Shown here piece by piece: positions 32,165 through 41,310 of a DNA stretch of 64,000 nt (position 1 is the first letter of the stretch; each line of letters starts with the position of its first letter). Made by a program: the position numbers and the translations under genes. The stretch comes from Methylobacillus flagellatus KT (GTDB taxonomy: Bacteria > Pseudomonadota > Gammaproteobacteria > Burkholderiales > Methylophilaceae). The stretch lies in the NCBI RefSeq assembly GCF_000013705.1, contig NC_007947.1, positions 2,046,001-2,110,000 on the forward strand. Direction: 5' to 3'. The notes under the pieces are model-generated. The model searched no databases, was not told the origin of the DNA, and worked only from the letters and a program-made list of their open reading frames with translations.

Positions 32165-33094
32165 TCATGACTTGCTAAAACTCTCTGCCACAGCAGGCAC
32201 ATCCTCAGCCGACTCCACCTCTGCCGATCCATAATCGTTAATCGTTTCCTCCTCCGCCTTCTTGTTCATGATGATGATGCTGATGCGGCGGTTGATGGGA
32301 TTGAGCGGGTTATCCTTATCGAACAACACGGCAGAGGACAGCCCCACCACCCGCAATAGTTTTTCCTCCTTCATGCCACCGGAAACCAGTTCCCGGCGCG
32401 AGGCATTCGCACGGTCCGACGACAACTCCCAGTTACTGTAGTAACGCTCTCCACTGGGATAAGGCGCTGCGTCGGTATGCCCGGAAAGACTGATTTTGTT
32501 TGGCACGTCATTGAGCAACTGACCGATCTCGTGCAGGATCTGGCGGGCATAAGGCTGAAGTTCGGCCTTGGAAGAAGCGAACATCGGACGGTTCTGCTCA
32601 TCGACGATCTGGATACGCAACCCTTCCGTCGTAATATCCAGCAGCAGCTGCTTCTTGAACTGGCGCAATGTCTCGCTGGCATCAATCGCCTCCTCGATCC
32701 GCCTCTTCAGCTCCTTGAGCTTTTCCAGCTCTGCCTTGGCAACTTCTTCCTGGGCTGTTTTCAGATCAGGCTTTTTCCGGGCGTCAATGTCTTCGGCCCG
32801 CCTGATCTGCCCCTGCTTCTTGGTCATATCATTGCCGCCCCCCTTGAGGACACTATCGCTGGCGCCGGCTCCCGACCCGCCCTGCATCGCCACCTTGAGC
32901 GGTGTCTTGAAATACTCGGAGATTCCCTGCAGGTCCGCCTTGGTTGTGGATCCCAGCAACCACATCAGCAGGAAAAATGCCATCATGGCCGTCACAAAAT
33001 CGGCATAAGCGATTTTCCAGGCGCCCCCATGGTGCCCGCCAGCATGCTTATTGATGCGTTTGACGACGATTCTGACGTTTTCCTTAGCCATCAT
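32165..33094 (-). CDS. motB: Flagellar stator protein MotB
   Basis: 309 residues. The N-terminal part includes HHGGAWKIAYADFVTAMMAF with the proton-channel aspartate in the single membrane helix. The plug and linker follow, then a C-terminal OmpA-like peptidoglycan-binding domain (LSGHTDAAPY, NWELSSDRANASRRELV, NRRISIIIM). With MotA it forms a stator unit. It is 12 bp downstream of motA. A second, differing pair (MotC/MotD) lies near fliA. Confidence 0.95.
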   Translation of the reverse strand: MMAKENVRIVVKRINKHAGGHHGGAWKIAYADFVTAMMAFFLLMWLLGSTTKADLQGISEYFKTPLKVAMQGGSGAGASDSVLKGGGNDMTKKQGQIRRAEDIDARKKPDLKTAQEEVAKAELEKLKELKRRIEEAIDASETLRQFKKQLLLDITTEGLRIQIVDEQNRPMFASSKAELQPYARQILHEIGQLLNDVPNKISLSGHTDAAPYPSGERYYSNWELSSDRANASRRELVSGGMKEEKLLRVVGLSSAVLFDKDNPLNPINRRISIIIMNKKAEEETINDYGSAEVESAEDVPAVAESFSKS

Positions 33095-33106
33095 GCTCTC
33101 CGTACA

Positions 33107-33967
33107 CTAACGCGCCCGGGCCTGTTTCACATGCGCCTCAAGCTCGGCGAACTCAGGACGCTCTGTCGAATACAGCACCTTGCGACCAAACTCCACTGCG
33201 ATGGCAGGCGCATAACTGTTATGACTGGCAAGCAAAGTAACCTTGGCACACTGAAGCATTTTGGAAGATTCATCAGCCTTGCGCTCCAGCAGGCTGGCCA
33301 AGGGTCCGACGAATCCATAGGCAAGGAGGATGCCGAGAAAAGTACCGACCAGCGCATGGGCAATCAACATACCAAGCTCGCCCGGGGGCAATCCCACGGA
33401 TTCCATGGTATGCACCACTCCCATCACCGCCGCCACGATACCGAATGCAGGCATTCCCTCGCCTAAGCGGGCAATACAGTGGGAAGGCACCATGCTTTCA
33501 TGGTGATGTGTCTCGATTTCGTTATCCATGAGGTTTTCGATCTGGAACGCATCCATGTTTCCAGACGTCATCAGGCGCAGGTAATCGCAGATAAAATCCA
33601 TCAGATGATGGTCGGCAAGAATGTCCGGGTACTTGGAGAAAATCTGGCTGGCTTCGGGATTATCGATGTCACTCTCGATCGCCATCATCCCGTCGCGGCG
33701 GATTTTGGTGAGGATTTCAAACAGCAGCGCCAATAGGTCCATATAGCGTGCCTTGGTATATTTCGACCCTTTGAATACACTGGGCAACGCCTTCAAGGTA
33801 GCCTTGATCGCTTTTGCATCGTTACCGACGAGAAAGGCGCCAATGGCCGCCCCGCCGATCATCAGCAACTCTATTGGCTGGAACAAGGCGGCCAGATGTC
33901 CGCCCGCCATGGCGAATCCGCCAAAGACACTTCCCAGTACTACCAGATACCCCGCTATCACCAGCAT
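33107..33967 (-). CDS. motA: Flagellar stator protein MotA
   Basis: 286 residues with four membrane segments: near the N-terminus LVIAGYLVVLGSVFGGFAMA and FQPIELLMIGGAAIGAF, and two in the second half around MPAFGIVAAVMGVVHTM and GTFLGILLAYGFVGPLASLL. The cytoplasmic loop carries charged residues for contact with FliG. It resembles the enteric H+-driven MotA more than the PomA/MotC group. The sequence cannot fix the ion. Confidence 0.95.
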   Translation of the reverse strand: MLVIAGYLVVLGSVFGGFAMAGGHLAALFQPIELLMIGGAAIGAFLVGNDAKAIKATLKALPSVFKGSKYTKARYMDLLALLFEILTKIRRDGMMAIESDIDNPEASQIFSKYPDILADHHLMDFICDYLRLMTSGNMDAFQIENLMDNEIETHHHESMVPSHCIARLGEGMPAFGIVAAVMGVVHTMESVGLPPGELGMLIAHALVGTFLGILLAYGFVGPLASLLERKADESSKMLQCAKVTLLASHNSYAPAIAVEFGRKVLYSTERPEFAELEAHVKQARAR

Positions 33968-34124
33968 ATCAGCAAGCTCCGCCCGGGTTGCACAGACCCG
34001 ATTTCTTAAGTTGTTTTCAGCATAGCAATCAAGCTGATGTTCTGATCGCGGTAATTGAAGTGCAATAACCCTTTATATCTGAATCATCGGGACCTGAATG
34101 CCTCCTGATGCGCCATGTCCCGCA

Positions 34125-34922
34125 TCAAAGCTCCCAAACGAAAATACTCGGGGCACCGGGCCTATCCTGAATTTGCAATTTGGGAACCACTCCCGGAATC
34201 TCAAACTCGTAACTGATAAGCAAACTACCTGCCTGCATTTCCTTCTTGGCCTTGCGCCAGACATCAGGCATCGCCGCCGGGGAGAGATACGCGAACACTA
34301 CGTCATACTCAGAAAGATTAACGGCCTGGTAGTCGCCATACTTGAATGAGACGGGAGATTTTTTTAAGTAGGTCAACAAGACGCTTACCAGCCATGGCAA
34401 AGGCGCGAGCTCAACTCCGGCACAGCTGGCATTCAGGCGCTCACGTGCCAGATAGAGGACAAGCCCTCCCGTGCCGCTGCCGATATCGAGCACACTGACC
34501 TTCCTGTCAGCAGGAACAAGCGCCTTCACCTGACGCCAGGTTGCAGGCAGAGATGGATAGAAAGGCACCTGGGTGCGATACGTGCTCCAGAACACGGCCA
34601 GGGTAAAACAAAACGCCAGCAGATATATCCATGCAGGTAACTGCCACTGCAGCATGAGCAGGACAGCCACGGGGAATAGCAAGTGTATCCACCGCCACCA
34701 AACGGCCATTGCCAGCAGGATGGACAAGATAGAGGCAACCACACCTTGCAGCAGGAACAGCATCCAAACCGGCAACCCACCCCAGCCAGACCGCCATAGC
34801 GCCTGGCTAACCCCCCACACTGCCACAAGCGCCGCCAGCTGGATAAAAAAAGCCAGGATAGCGGGGGGAAGCCGCCTCCTGGCATCACTCAACTCCGGCG
34901 CTTGCTCCTGCTTACCCAACAT
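34125..34922 (-). CDS. Membrane-anchored SAM-dependent methyltransferase, function unknown
   Basis: 265 residues. The first ~115 are strongly hydrophobic with about four predicted membrane helices (roughly 20-42, 51-75, 79-93, 97-113). A class I methyltransferase domain follows: motif I VSVLDIGSGTGGLVLYLARE (about 142-161), acidic end of strand 2 GVELAPLP, and YDVVFAYLSP as the post-strand-4 region. It sits between flhC and motA with a 43-bp gap to flhC, so it would be transcribed with the flagellar master regulators. The target is unknown; I would not assume a link to chemoreceptor methylation. Confidence 0.75.
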   Translation of the reverse strand: MLGKQEQAPELSDARRRLPPAILAFFIQLAALVAVWGVSQALWRSGWGGLPVWMLFLLQGVVASILSILLAMAVWWRWIHLLFPVAVLLMLQWQLPAWIYLLAFCFTLAVFWSTYRTQVPFYPSLPATWRQVKALVPADRKVSVLDIGSGTGGLVLYLARERLNASCAGVELAPLPWLVSVLLTYLKKSPVSFKYGDYQAVNLSEYDVVFAYLSPAAMPDVWRKAKKEMQAGSLLISYEFEIPGVVPKLQIQDRPGAPSIFVWEL

Positions 34923-34965
34923 GGGCAGGAACCATTAAACACTGTAGAAACCTCATATCGATTGG

Positions 34966-35514
34966 TTACGCCGTCAATGCCGCAGCACGCTCCTTGGCCT
35001 TTCTGGTCTTGCCGGCACGTGAAGGCACATGGCAAAGGTTGCATTGGTAGCTGTCATGCAGATCATAGGCATTGACGACAAACTCTCCGCCACAGCAACT
35101 GCAACGCTGCATTTTTAACATGTTGCTGTCGAGAAAACGGATTAGGGTCCAGGCACGCGTCAATGACAGCACCACGTCATCATCATGTGGTTCGCTCCCC
35201 ACTTGCTGCAGATAGAGCTTGTAAGCCTTCATGACCGCCGTGATGCCTGTTACCCCGGCATGCTGAATCAGGAAATGATAAATGTTGGCAAAAATCGAAG
35301 AGTGGATATTCGGTTGCCACGTCAGGAACCAATCGGTGGAAAAGGGTAGCATGCCCTTAGGTGGCGATACCCCCTTGATTTCCTTGTACAGCTTGATCAG
35401 GCGCTCGCGAGACAATGTGGTCTGGGACTCCAGAAGCTGCAGCCTTGCGCCAAGATGAATCATCTGGATGGCCAACTGGATTTGCTCTGCTTCGTTGATG
35501 ACACTCTTACTCAT
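34966..35514 (-). CDS. flhC: Flagellar master regulator FlhC
   Basis: 182 residues. The zinc-binding cysteines appear in MQRCSCCGGEFVVNAYDLHD and CNLC. The N-terminal AIQMIHLGARLQLLESQTTL, then LSRERLIKLYKEIKG, follows the FlhC pattern. FlhC binds FlhD to form the heterohexamer that activates class 2 flagellar operons with sigma-70. It is 84 bp downstream of flhD. Confidence 0.96.
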   Translation of the reverse strand: MSKSVINEAEQIQLAIQMIHLGARLQLLESQTTLSRERLIKLYKEIKGVSPPKGMLPFSTDWFLTWQPNIHSSIFANIYHFLIQHAGVTGITAVMKAYKLYLQQVGSEPHDDDVVLSLTRAWTLIRFLDSNMLKMQRCSCCGGEFVVNAYDLHDSYQCNLCHVPSRAGKTRKAKERAAALTA

Positions 35515-35598
35515 GATACCCCCCGATACCCAATGAAGTACTGATCCTTCTGCCTGAATGTTGTTTGGTTCAGGCCATTATTCTATTGGCTTTAATGC

Positions 35599-35916
35599 TC
35601 AGGCAATTTCCTCAACACCCTGTCCCGCCATCAAGATAGCGGCGTGGGCCTGGGCCTGCATACGATCCTTGGTATAGCTTGTCAGCATGCCGAGAATTGC
35701 CGTGTCATCGAAGCGGAAACGCGTCAGCATCATGTTGAAGCTACTCAGTTTCAACAATTGCGCATTGCTCAGACCCTCCAGCAAATCTGCAATCTCCTGA
35801 CTCAAACCAAGACGGAAAATCGCACTCGCCTTATCCGCACGGATCATTTGCTGCGCCAGCATCAGATAACTCAGGTTTGCGTCTTTGATTTCTGCCATGA
35901 TTTCTTGCTCGTTCAT
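35599..35916 (-). CDS. flhD: Flagellar master regulator FlhD
   Basis: 105 residues from the ATG at 35916 (MNEQEIMAEIKDANLSYLML), preceded by a GGGAG site. The open frame extends 28 codons further, but the extension is unlike FlhD. AQQMIRADKASAIFRLGLSQ is the characteristic FlhD helix region. The long gap upstream contains a sigma-28-type promoter and a cluster of overlapping hairpins, suggesting a long 5' leader. Confidence 0.94.
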   Translation of the reverse strand: MNEQEIMAEIKDANLSYLMLAQQMIRADKASAIFRLGLSQEIADLLEGLSNAQLLKLSSFNMMLTRFRFDDTAILGMLTSYTKDRMQAQAHAAILMAGQGVEEIA

Positions 35917-36025
35917 TTTCCAGCTCCCTTGCTTGAGAAAAGTCAGCGCTGCATATGCAGTGCAGGTGAGACGTACTTTGAACTGTTTGGGATCAGGCAA
36001 ATACTGGGGTCTGTCGGTTTTTCAC

Positions 36026-36095
36026 GTAAGACAAACGAACACAGCCGATACAGTGTTTGTCTTACAAACACTGTATCGGCCTTGGGAGACAAGGC
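36026..36095 (-). promoter_or_regulatory. Overlapping inverted repeats in the flhD leader
   Basis: Three perfect inverted repeats interlock. Arms of 15 bp at 36044-36058 and 36066-36080 have a 7-nt loop. Arms of 11 bp at 36026-36036 and 36055-36065 have an 18-nt loop. Arms of 6 bp at 36079-36084 and 36090-36095 have a 5-nt loop. The first two share bases 36055-36058, so in RNA they exclude each other. The block lies 110-180 bp upstream of the flhD ATG and would be in its leader if transcription starts at the upstream promoter. Confidence 0.7.
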
Positions 36096-36294
36096 TTTCC
36101 AGAGGAGGAGCAACACTTTTTTTATAAAGCTAGTGCAATCTAACGATGCATATCTTTCACAATATTTTCAGCAATACATGTTTAACGACAGCAACTAATC
36201 AATCTTTAGGGGAAATTCAAAAAAAATTTCTAAAAATTTATAAGTTATTGTTTTATAACTAAATAATAAAATTAATTTCCTGTATTCATTCTAT

Positions 36295-36321
36295 CTATCG
36301 GCAGATGGGCACCAGACTTTA
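36295..36321 (-). promoter_or_regulatory. Sigma-28 (FliA) type promoter facing flhD
   Basis: On the minus strand the sequence reads TAAAGTCT, an 11-bp spacer and GCCGATAG; consensus is TAAAGTTT-N11-GCCGATAA, so each box matches 7 of 8. Transcription would start near 36288 and reach flhD after a leader of about 370 nt. Confidence 0.65.
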
Positions 36322-36481
36322 GGCATTCTTTAAAAAAAATTTCATTCCTTTGGCAGGAATAACCGGTTTTCCCCCCTCTATTCTTCGATTCCATTCCTGT
36401 CTGCGTGGCAAATAATGCAGTCATCATGAAGGGCAACATGGACAAGACATATATGTTGCCTCCATCAGGAAACCGACGCAC

Positions 36482-37627
36482 ATGGCACAAGATAGTGATT
36501 TGGAAAAAACGGAACAGCCCACGCCCCGGCGCATCGAAAAAGCCCGGGAGGATGGCGATGTCCCGCGTTCGCGCGAGTTTTCCACTTGCGTCGTACTGAT
36601 GGCGGGCGGGCTTGGTCTCATGATGCTAGGAAGCAGGCTCAACCAGGCGATGCTGAGTAACATGATCAGCAGCCTGCGTATCAGCCGCGAGGCTGCCTTC
36701 GACTTCAGCTTACTGCTCAGCAAGATTGCGAGCGGCGTCCTGGATTTGCTGATCGCATTTGCGCCTTTGATCCTGTTGCTGCTGGTCGTGATTGTGGGCG
36801 CCCCGGTACTGGTGGGCGGTTGGAATTTCAGCAACAAGGCGTTCCTCCCCAAGTTCAGCAAACTCAACCCGCTCAACGGTATCAAGAACCTGTTTTCGAA
36901 GAATTCACTGGTAGAGCTGATCAAGGCCATCTTGAAGGCCGCCTTGGTAGGCACTGTTTCCTACATGGTAATGGCGCACGATTTCGACACCCTGCTCTCG
37001 CTGCCGACACAGCCCCTAGAAACTGGTATTGCCCAAGTGGACGATATCTTGATCAAGGGATTCCTTTTCATTGTGTCGGCACTGGTGCTGGTCGCACTGA
37101 TTGACGTGCCCTACCAGCGCTGGAGCTACACCAATAAGCTCAAGATGACCAAGGAAGAGGTCAAGCAGGAAGCCAAGGAAAGCGACGGCAATCCACAGAT
37201 CAAGGGGCGTATCCGCCAGCAGCAACGTGAAATGGCTCGCCGCCGCATGATGGCCGAGATCCCCAAGGCAGACGTGGTGATCACCAACCCGACTCACTAT
37301 GCCGTGGCCATCAAGTATGACGACCAATCCATGGCGGCTCCTCGCGTGATCGCCAAGGGCGCCGATGATATCGCCCTCAAGATCCGGGAAATCGCCGGCG
37401 AACATAACGTTGCCATCCTGGAATCCCCTAAGCTGGCACGGGCCCTTTTCGCCCATACCGAACTGGGCGATGAAATCCCGCAAGCGCTCTATGCCGCTGT
37501 CGCCGAAATCCTGGCGTATGTCTTCCAGCTGCGCAGCTACAAGACGCACGGCGGCTATTATCCCGACATGCCAACCGTATTGGACGTGCCGGACGCGATG
37601 GACCCTCATATGAAAGGAGACAGCTAA
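36482..37627 (+). CDS. flhB: Flagellar export gate and substrate-switch protein FlhB
   Basis: 381 residues. Four membrane helices occupy about residues 30-210, followed by the cytoplasmic domain with the self-cleavage site VVITNPTHYAVAIKYD. The N-terminal DLEKTEQPTPRRIEKAREDG is a family hallmark. FlhB switches export from rod/hook to filament substrates. It opens the plus-strand operon flhB-flhA-flhF-flhG-fliA-motC-motD. Confidence 0.97.
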   Translation: MAQDSDLEKTEQPTPRRIEKAREDGDVPRSREFSTCVVLMAGGLGLMMLGSRLNQAMLSNMISSLRISREAAFDFSLLLSKIASGVLDLLIAFAPLILLLLVVIVGAPVLVGGWNFSNKAFLPKFSKLNPLNGIKNLFSKNSLVELIKAILKAALVGTVSYMVMAHDFDTLLSLPTQPLETGIAQVDDILIKGFLFIVSALVLVALIDVPYQRWSYTNKLKMTKEEVKQEAKESDGNPQIKGRIRQQQREMARRRMMAEIPKADVVITNPTHYAVAIKYDDQSMAAPRVIAKGADDIALKIREIAGEHNVAILESPKLARALFAHTELGDEIPQALYAAVAEILAYVFQLRSYKTHGGYYPDMPTVLDVPDAMDPHMKGDS

Positions 37628-37630
37628 GTC

Positions 37631-39703
37631 ATGAATGCTTTCAAACTCCCTTCATGGTTGAACGGCGGAAGCTCAATGGCGGCTCCCATCATTATCATCA
37701 TGCTGCTTGCCATGATGATCTTGCCATTGCCAGCCATCGCACTGGACGCCTTGTTCAGTTTCAACATTGCGCTTTCCATCCTGGTATTGCTGGTCGGCCT
37801 GCAAACCTCCAAGCCGTTGGACTTCATTGCCTTCCCGACCGTATTGCTAGTCACCACCATGCTGCGCCTTTCACTCAACGTAGCCTCGACCCGTGTCGTC
37901 TTGACGGAGGGCCATACCGGCCCGGATGCCGCCGGCAAAGTGATTGAAGCATTCGGCCATTTCCTTATCGGTGGCAACTACACCGTGGGGATCGTCGTAT
38001 TCGTCATCCTGACCATCATCAATTTCGTCGTCGTTACCAAGGGTGCTGGCCGGATTGCGGAAGTCGGCGCCCGGTTCACCCTGGATGCCATGCCCGGTAA
38101 GCAGATGGCAATTGATGCGGACCTGAACGCTGGGCTGATTGGTGAGGAAGAAGCACGTAGCCGCCGCAAGGAAATTGGTCAGGAAGCCGAGTTCTACGGT
38201 GCTATGGACGGTGCCAGCAAGTATGTGCGTGGCGATGCAGTGGCGGGAATACTGGTCATTGTCATCAACATCCTCGGGGGATTGATCGTTGGCATGGTCC
38301 AGCACGACCTCAGCTTTGCCGATGCAGTCAAGAACTATACCCTGCTGGCGATCGGAGACGGTTTGGTGGCACAGATTCCAGCCCTCATCATCTCGGTAGC
38401 AGCCGGTGTCGTCGTTTCCCGCGTCGCCGATGACCGTAACATCAGCAATCAATTGACAGAACAACTACTGTCCAATCCCCGTGCCATTTACATCACAGCC
38501 GCGATCATTGCCGGCTTGGGCCTGATTCCAGGCATGCCTCATTTTGCCTTCCTGGTGCTTGCAGGATTGCTCGCTGGTGTTGCCTTCACGGCCGAGAAAA
38601 AACAGCAAGTCAAGGAGGCCGAGCCTGAAACAGCTCCTGCCGAGGTCAATGATTCTCCGGAAGCCAGTTGGGATGACGTCATGCCTGTAGATGTCATCGG
38701 CCTGGAAGTCGGCTACCGCTTGATTCCATTAGTCGATGTCGCACAAGGTGGTGATTTGCTGAAGCGCATCAAGGGACTGCGGAAGAAGTTTGCGCAGGAA
38801 GTCGGCTTCTTGCCGCCTCCCATCCACATCCGCGACAACCTTGAGCTGCGCCCTGCAGGCTACCGGATTACCTTGAAAGGTGTTGAAGTCGGCAGCGGCG
38901 AGTCCTTTCCTGGGCAATATCTGGCCATCGACCCCGGCAATGTCACCGGCCCACTCAGCGGCACAACCACGACCGACCCGGCATTCGGGCTGCCGGCCGT
39001 ATGGATAGAAGCCAATACCCGCGACCAGGCCCAAGCCATGGGATACACCGTGGTCGATACCAGCACCGTCATCGCCACCCATCTCAATCATATGATCACA
39101 TCCCATGCTGCAGAACTGCTGGGGCGCCAGGAGGTACAACAGCTGCTGGATCATATTGGCAAGGAGTCTCCCAAGCTGGTTGAAGACTTGGTACCCAAGG
39201 CACTCAGCCTGTCCAGCGTGCAGAAAGTGCTGCAGAACCTGTTGATGGAAGGCGTGCATATCCGCGACATGCGCACCATCATCGAGACCCTCTCAGAACA
39301 TGGGCCACGCACCCAGGATACCGACGAACTCACCTCGCTGGTCCGCATCCAGCTCGGGCGTGCCATCGTGCAGCAGCTGTTTCCCACCGGCAATGAGGTG
39401 CCGGTCATGACATTGGACCACAACCTGGAACGCTTGCTGATGCAGGCATTGCAGGCCAGCGCCAATGGCGGCGCGGCCATCGAGCCGGGACTGGCAGAAA
39501 CACTTTCAACCCAGGCGGCAAATGCCGCCAAGCAACAGGAACAAATGGGGCTAGCCCCGGTATTGCTGGTTCCTGGCTCGCTGCGCACCGCATTATCCAG
39601 ATTCCTGCGCCGCGCAGCGCCGCGCCTGCGGGTGCTCTCGCATGAAGAACTTCCTGATACCAAAACCATACGCGTTACCAGCCTGATCGGAGGCCAAGCA
39701 TGA
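37631..39703 (+). CDS. flhA: Flagellar export gate protein FlhA
   Basis: 690 residues: about eight N-terminal membrane helices (to about residue 320) with the FHIPEP-family stretch TVLLVTTMLRLSLNVASTRV and FTLDAMPGKQMAIDADLNAG. A cytoplasmic nonameric-ring domain follows (RDNLELRPAGYRITLKGVEV, DNVTGPLSGTTTTDPAFGL-type region). It converts proton motive force into export. The start is 3 bp after the flhB stop and its end overlaps the flhF start (ATGA). Confidence 0.97.
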   Translation: MNAFKLPSWLNGGSSMAAPIIIIMLLAMMILPLPAIALDALFSFNIALSILVLLVGLQTSKPLDFIAFPTVLLVTTMLRLSLNVASTRVVLTEGHTGPDAAGKVIEAFGHFLIGGNYTVGIVVFVILTIINFVVVTKGAGRIAEVGARFTLDAMPGKQMAIDADLNAGLIGEEEARSRRKEIGQEAEFYGAMDGASKYVRGDAVAGILVIVINILGGLIVGMVQHDLSFADAVKNYTLLAIGDGLVAQIPALIISVAAGVVVSRVADDRNISNQLTEQLLSNPRAIYITAAIIAGLGLIPGMPHFAFLVLAGLLAGVAFTAEKKQQVKEAEPETAPAEVNDSPEASWDDVMPVDVIGLEVGYRLIPLVDVAQGGDLLKRIKGLRKKFAQEVGFLPPPIHIRDNLELRPAGYRITLKGVEVGSGESFPGQYLAIDPGNVTGPLSGTTTTDPAFGLPAVWIEANTRDQAQAMGYTVVDTSTVIATHLNHMITSHAAELLGRQEVQQLLDHIGKESPKLVEDLVPKALSLSSVQKVLQNLLMEGVHIRDMRTIIETLSEHGPRTQDTDELTSLVRIQLGRAIVQQLFPTGNEVPVMTLDHNLERLLMQALQASANGGAAIEPGLAETLSTQAANAAKQQEQMGLAPVLLVPGSLRTALSRFLRRAAPRLRVLSHEELPDTKTIRVTSLIGGQA

Positions 39704-41310
39704 ACATCAAACGTTACTTCGGAAAAAACTCCCGCGAAGCCTTGAACATGGTCAAGCAAGAACTGGGAGCCAATGCCGTCATCCTCTCCAACCGTGCCGT
39801 CGAAGGCGGCAATGAAGTACTGGCGTTCCGCGAGGAAGACATGGCGGCATTGGTGGCACGCGACAAGCCGACGCCAAGCCCGGCCAAGGTGCGTCATTCA
39901 CCAGCCGATACAGAAGAAACCCTGGTGTCGATGCTGAACCGCAACCAGCGCATCCTGAAACCAGCGGAACCGTTGAACCAGCAGCAACTGCTGCAACAAC
40001 GCTCACTCGCGACAGGAAGCAAGGGCACGCACAGTGAGCCCCATGCGACTGCCGCCGCCCAGGTTGCCAAGCCCTTGGTCAGAAGCAGAGAGCACGCAGG
40101 GAGCGAACAGCCCGGGCAGGACCGCCTGGCCCAGCGCGAATTAGCTCATATGATGCAAGAGCTGCGCTCCATGCGCGGCGCCATCGAGTCACAGCTGACG
40201 GAAATCACCTGGGCCAACATCCAGCAGCGCGATCCGGTCAAGTCCAATATACTCGGCAAGATGATCTCGGCAGGATTCAGTGCCGGGCTCGCGCGCCAGA
40301 TCGCGGAGAAGGTCCCTGCTGACCACAGCGAAACAAATGCCATGAAATGGCTGCAGAATGTGATCAGCAACAATATCCACACCATTAGCGACGAGCAGCA
40401 GATTCTGGACCAGGGCGGCATATATGCCTTGGTCGGCCCGACTGGCGTCGGCAAGACCACGACGACGGCCAAGCTGGCAGCCCGCTTCGTGATGAAGCAC
40501 GGTCCGCGCAAGCTAGCCCTCATCACGACCGACTCCTACCGCATTGGCGGGCACGAGCAACTGCGGATCTACGGCAAGATCCTCGGCGTCATGGTGCATG
40601 CCGTCAAGGACGAAGCCGACCTACGCATTGCCCTGAACGAACTCAAGGGCAAGCACACCATCCTGATCGACACGGTCGGCGTCAGCCAACGTGACCGTAT
40701 GGTGGCGGAGCAAATTGCCATGCTGTCCAAGACAGGCCTGCCCATCAAAAAGATCCTGTGCATGAACGCCACCAGCTCTGGCGAAACCCTGGTCGACGTC
40801 ATGGACGTATACAAACGCTACGGCCTGGATGGCGGTATCATCACCAAACTGGACGAGGCCGCATCGATCGGCAGCGTCCTCGATATCATCATCCGAGAAC
40901 GCCTCAAGCTATATTACGTCGCGAATGGTCAACGCGTGCCGGAAGATATCCATCTCGCCAACAATCACTTCCTCGCACACCATGCCTTCAAGATGACACG
41001 CCAAAAAGCGGAGCAATTCCAGTTTCGCGAGGCCGAAATGCCCTTCCTGATGGCGAATGTCGCTACCAGTGGCAGAATCCTGGAGGCGCCGCATGAATCA
41101 TCAGTACAAAGACCAAGCGGCCGGCTTGCGCCGCCTGATGGCGGGCCCCAAGCCAAGAATCATCTCCGTCCTGTCGGCAGCTGGAAAACCCGAACATACG
41201 CGCTTCATGACCAATCTTGCCGCTCCGCTGCATCGGCAGGGCAATACAGTGCTGGTCGTCGAGGCAACCAGCACCCCGGTGCACGAGGCGAGGCACTACG
41301 GCATAGATAG
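39700..41310 (+). CDS. flhF: SRP-like GTPase FlhF, with a C-terminus running into flhG
   Basis: FlhF sets flagellar position and number at the pole. MNIKRYFGKNSREALNMVKQ is the typical start, followed by a variable basic linker and the NG domain: G1 LVGPTGVGKTTTTAKLAARF (about residue 245), TTDSYRIGGHEQLRIYG, ILIDTVGVSQRD and GIITKLDEAASIG. The conserved fold ends near residue 450 (HFLAHHAFKM). The frame then stays open to 41310, 218 bp beyond the flhG start, adding about 70 residues that read as out-of-frame flhG. The native stop may have been lost. Confidence 0.93.
   Translation: MNIKRYFGKNSREALNMVKQELGANAVILSNRAVEGGNEVLAFREEDMAALVARDKPTPSPAKVRHSPADTEETLVSMLNRNQRILKPAEPLNQQQLLQQRSLATGSKGTHSEPHATAAAQVAKPLVRSREHAGSEQPGQDRLAQRELAHMMQELRSMRGAIESQLTEITWANIQQRDPVKSNILGKMISAGFSAGLARQIAEKVPADHSETNAMKWLQNVISNNIHTISDEQQILDQGGIYALVGPTGVGKTTTTAKLAARFVMKHGPRKLALITTDSYRIGGHEQLRIYGKILGVMVHAVKDEADLRIALNELKGKHTILIDTVGVSQRDRMVAEQIAMLSKTGLPIKKILCMNATSSGETLVDVMDVYKRYGLDGGIITKLDEAASIGSVLDIIIRERLKLYYVANGQRVPEDIHLANNHFLAHHAFKMTRQKAEQFQFREAEMPFLMANVATSGRILEAPHESSVQRPSGRLAPPDGGPQAKNHLRPVGSWKTRTYALHDQSCRSAASAGQYSAGRRGNQHPGARGEALRHR

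Larger units (their letters stand above)
36001..36481. other. Divergent flhD / flhB intergenic region
   Basis: About 565 bp separate the chosen flhD and flhB starts (35917-36481). The section 36026-36095 holds nested inverted repeats, 36100-36290 is AT-rich, and a sigma-28-like promoter facing flhD is at 36295-36321. A 72-codon minus-strand frame (36272-36490) is considered spurious. No sigma-54 promoter with correct spacing was found before flhB. Confidence 0.7.

Noticed and set aside
36404..36419. Possible sigma-54 promoter before flhB (gtggcaaataatgcag)
   Set aside because: The GG to GC distance is two bases too short for sigma-54, and no enhancer-binding regulator is in the window.
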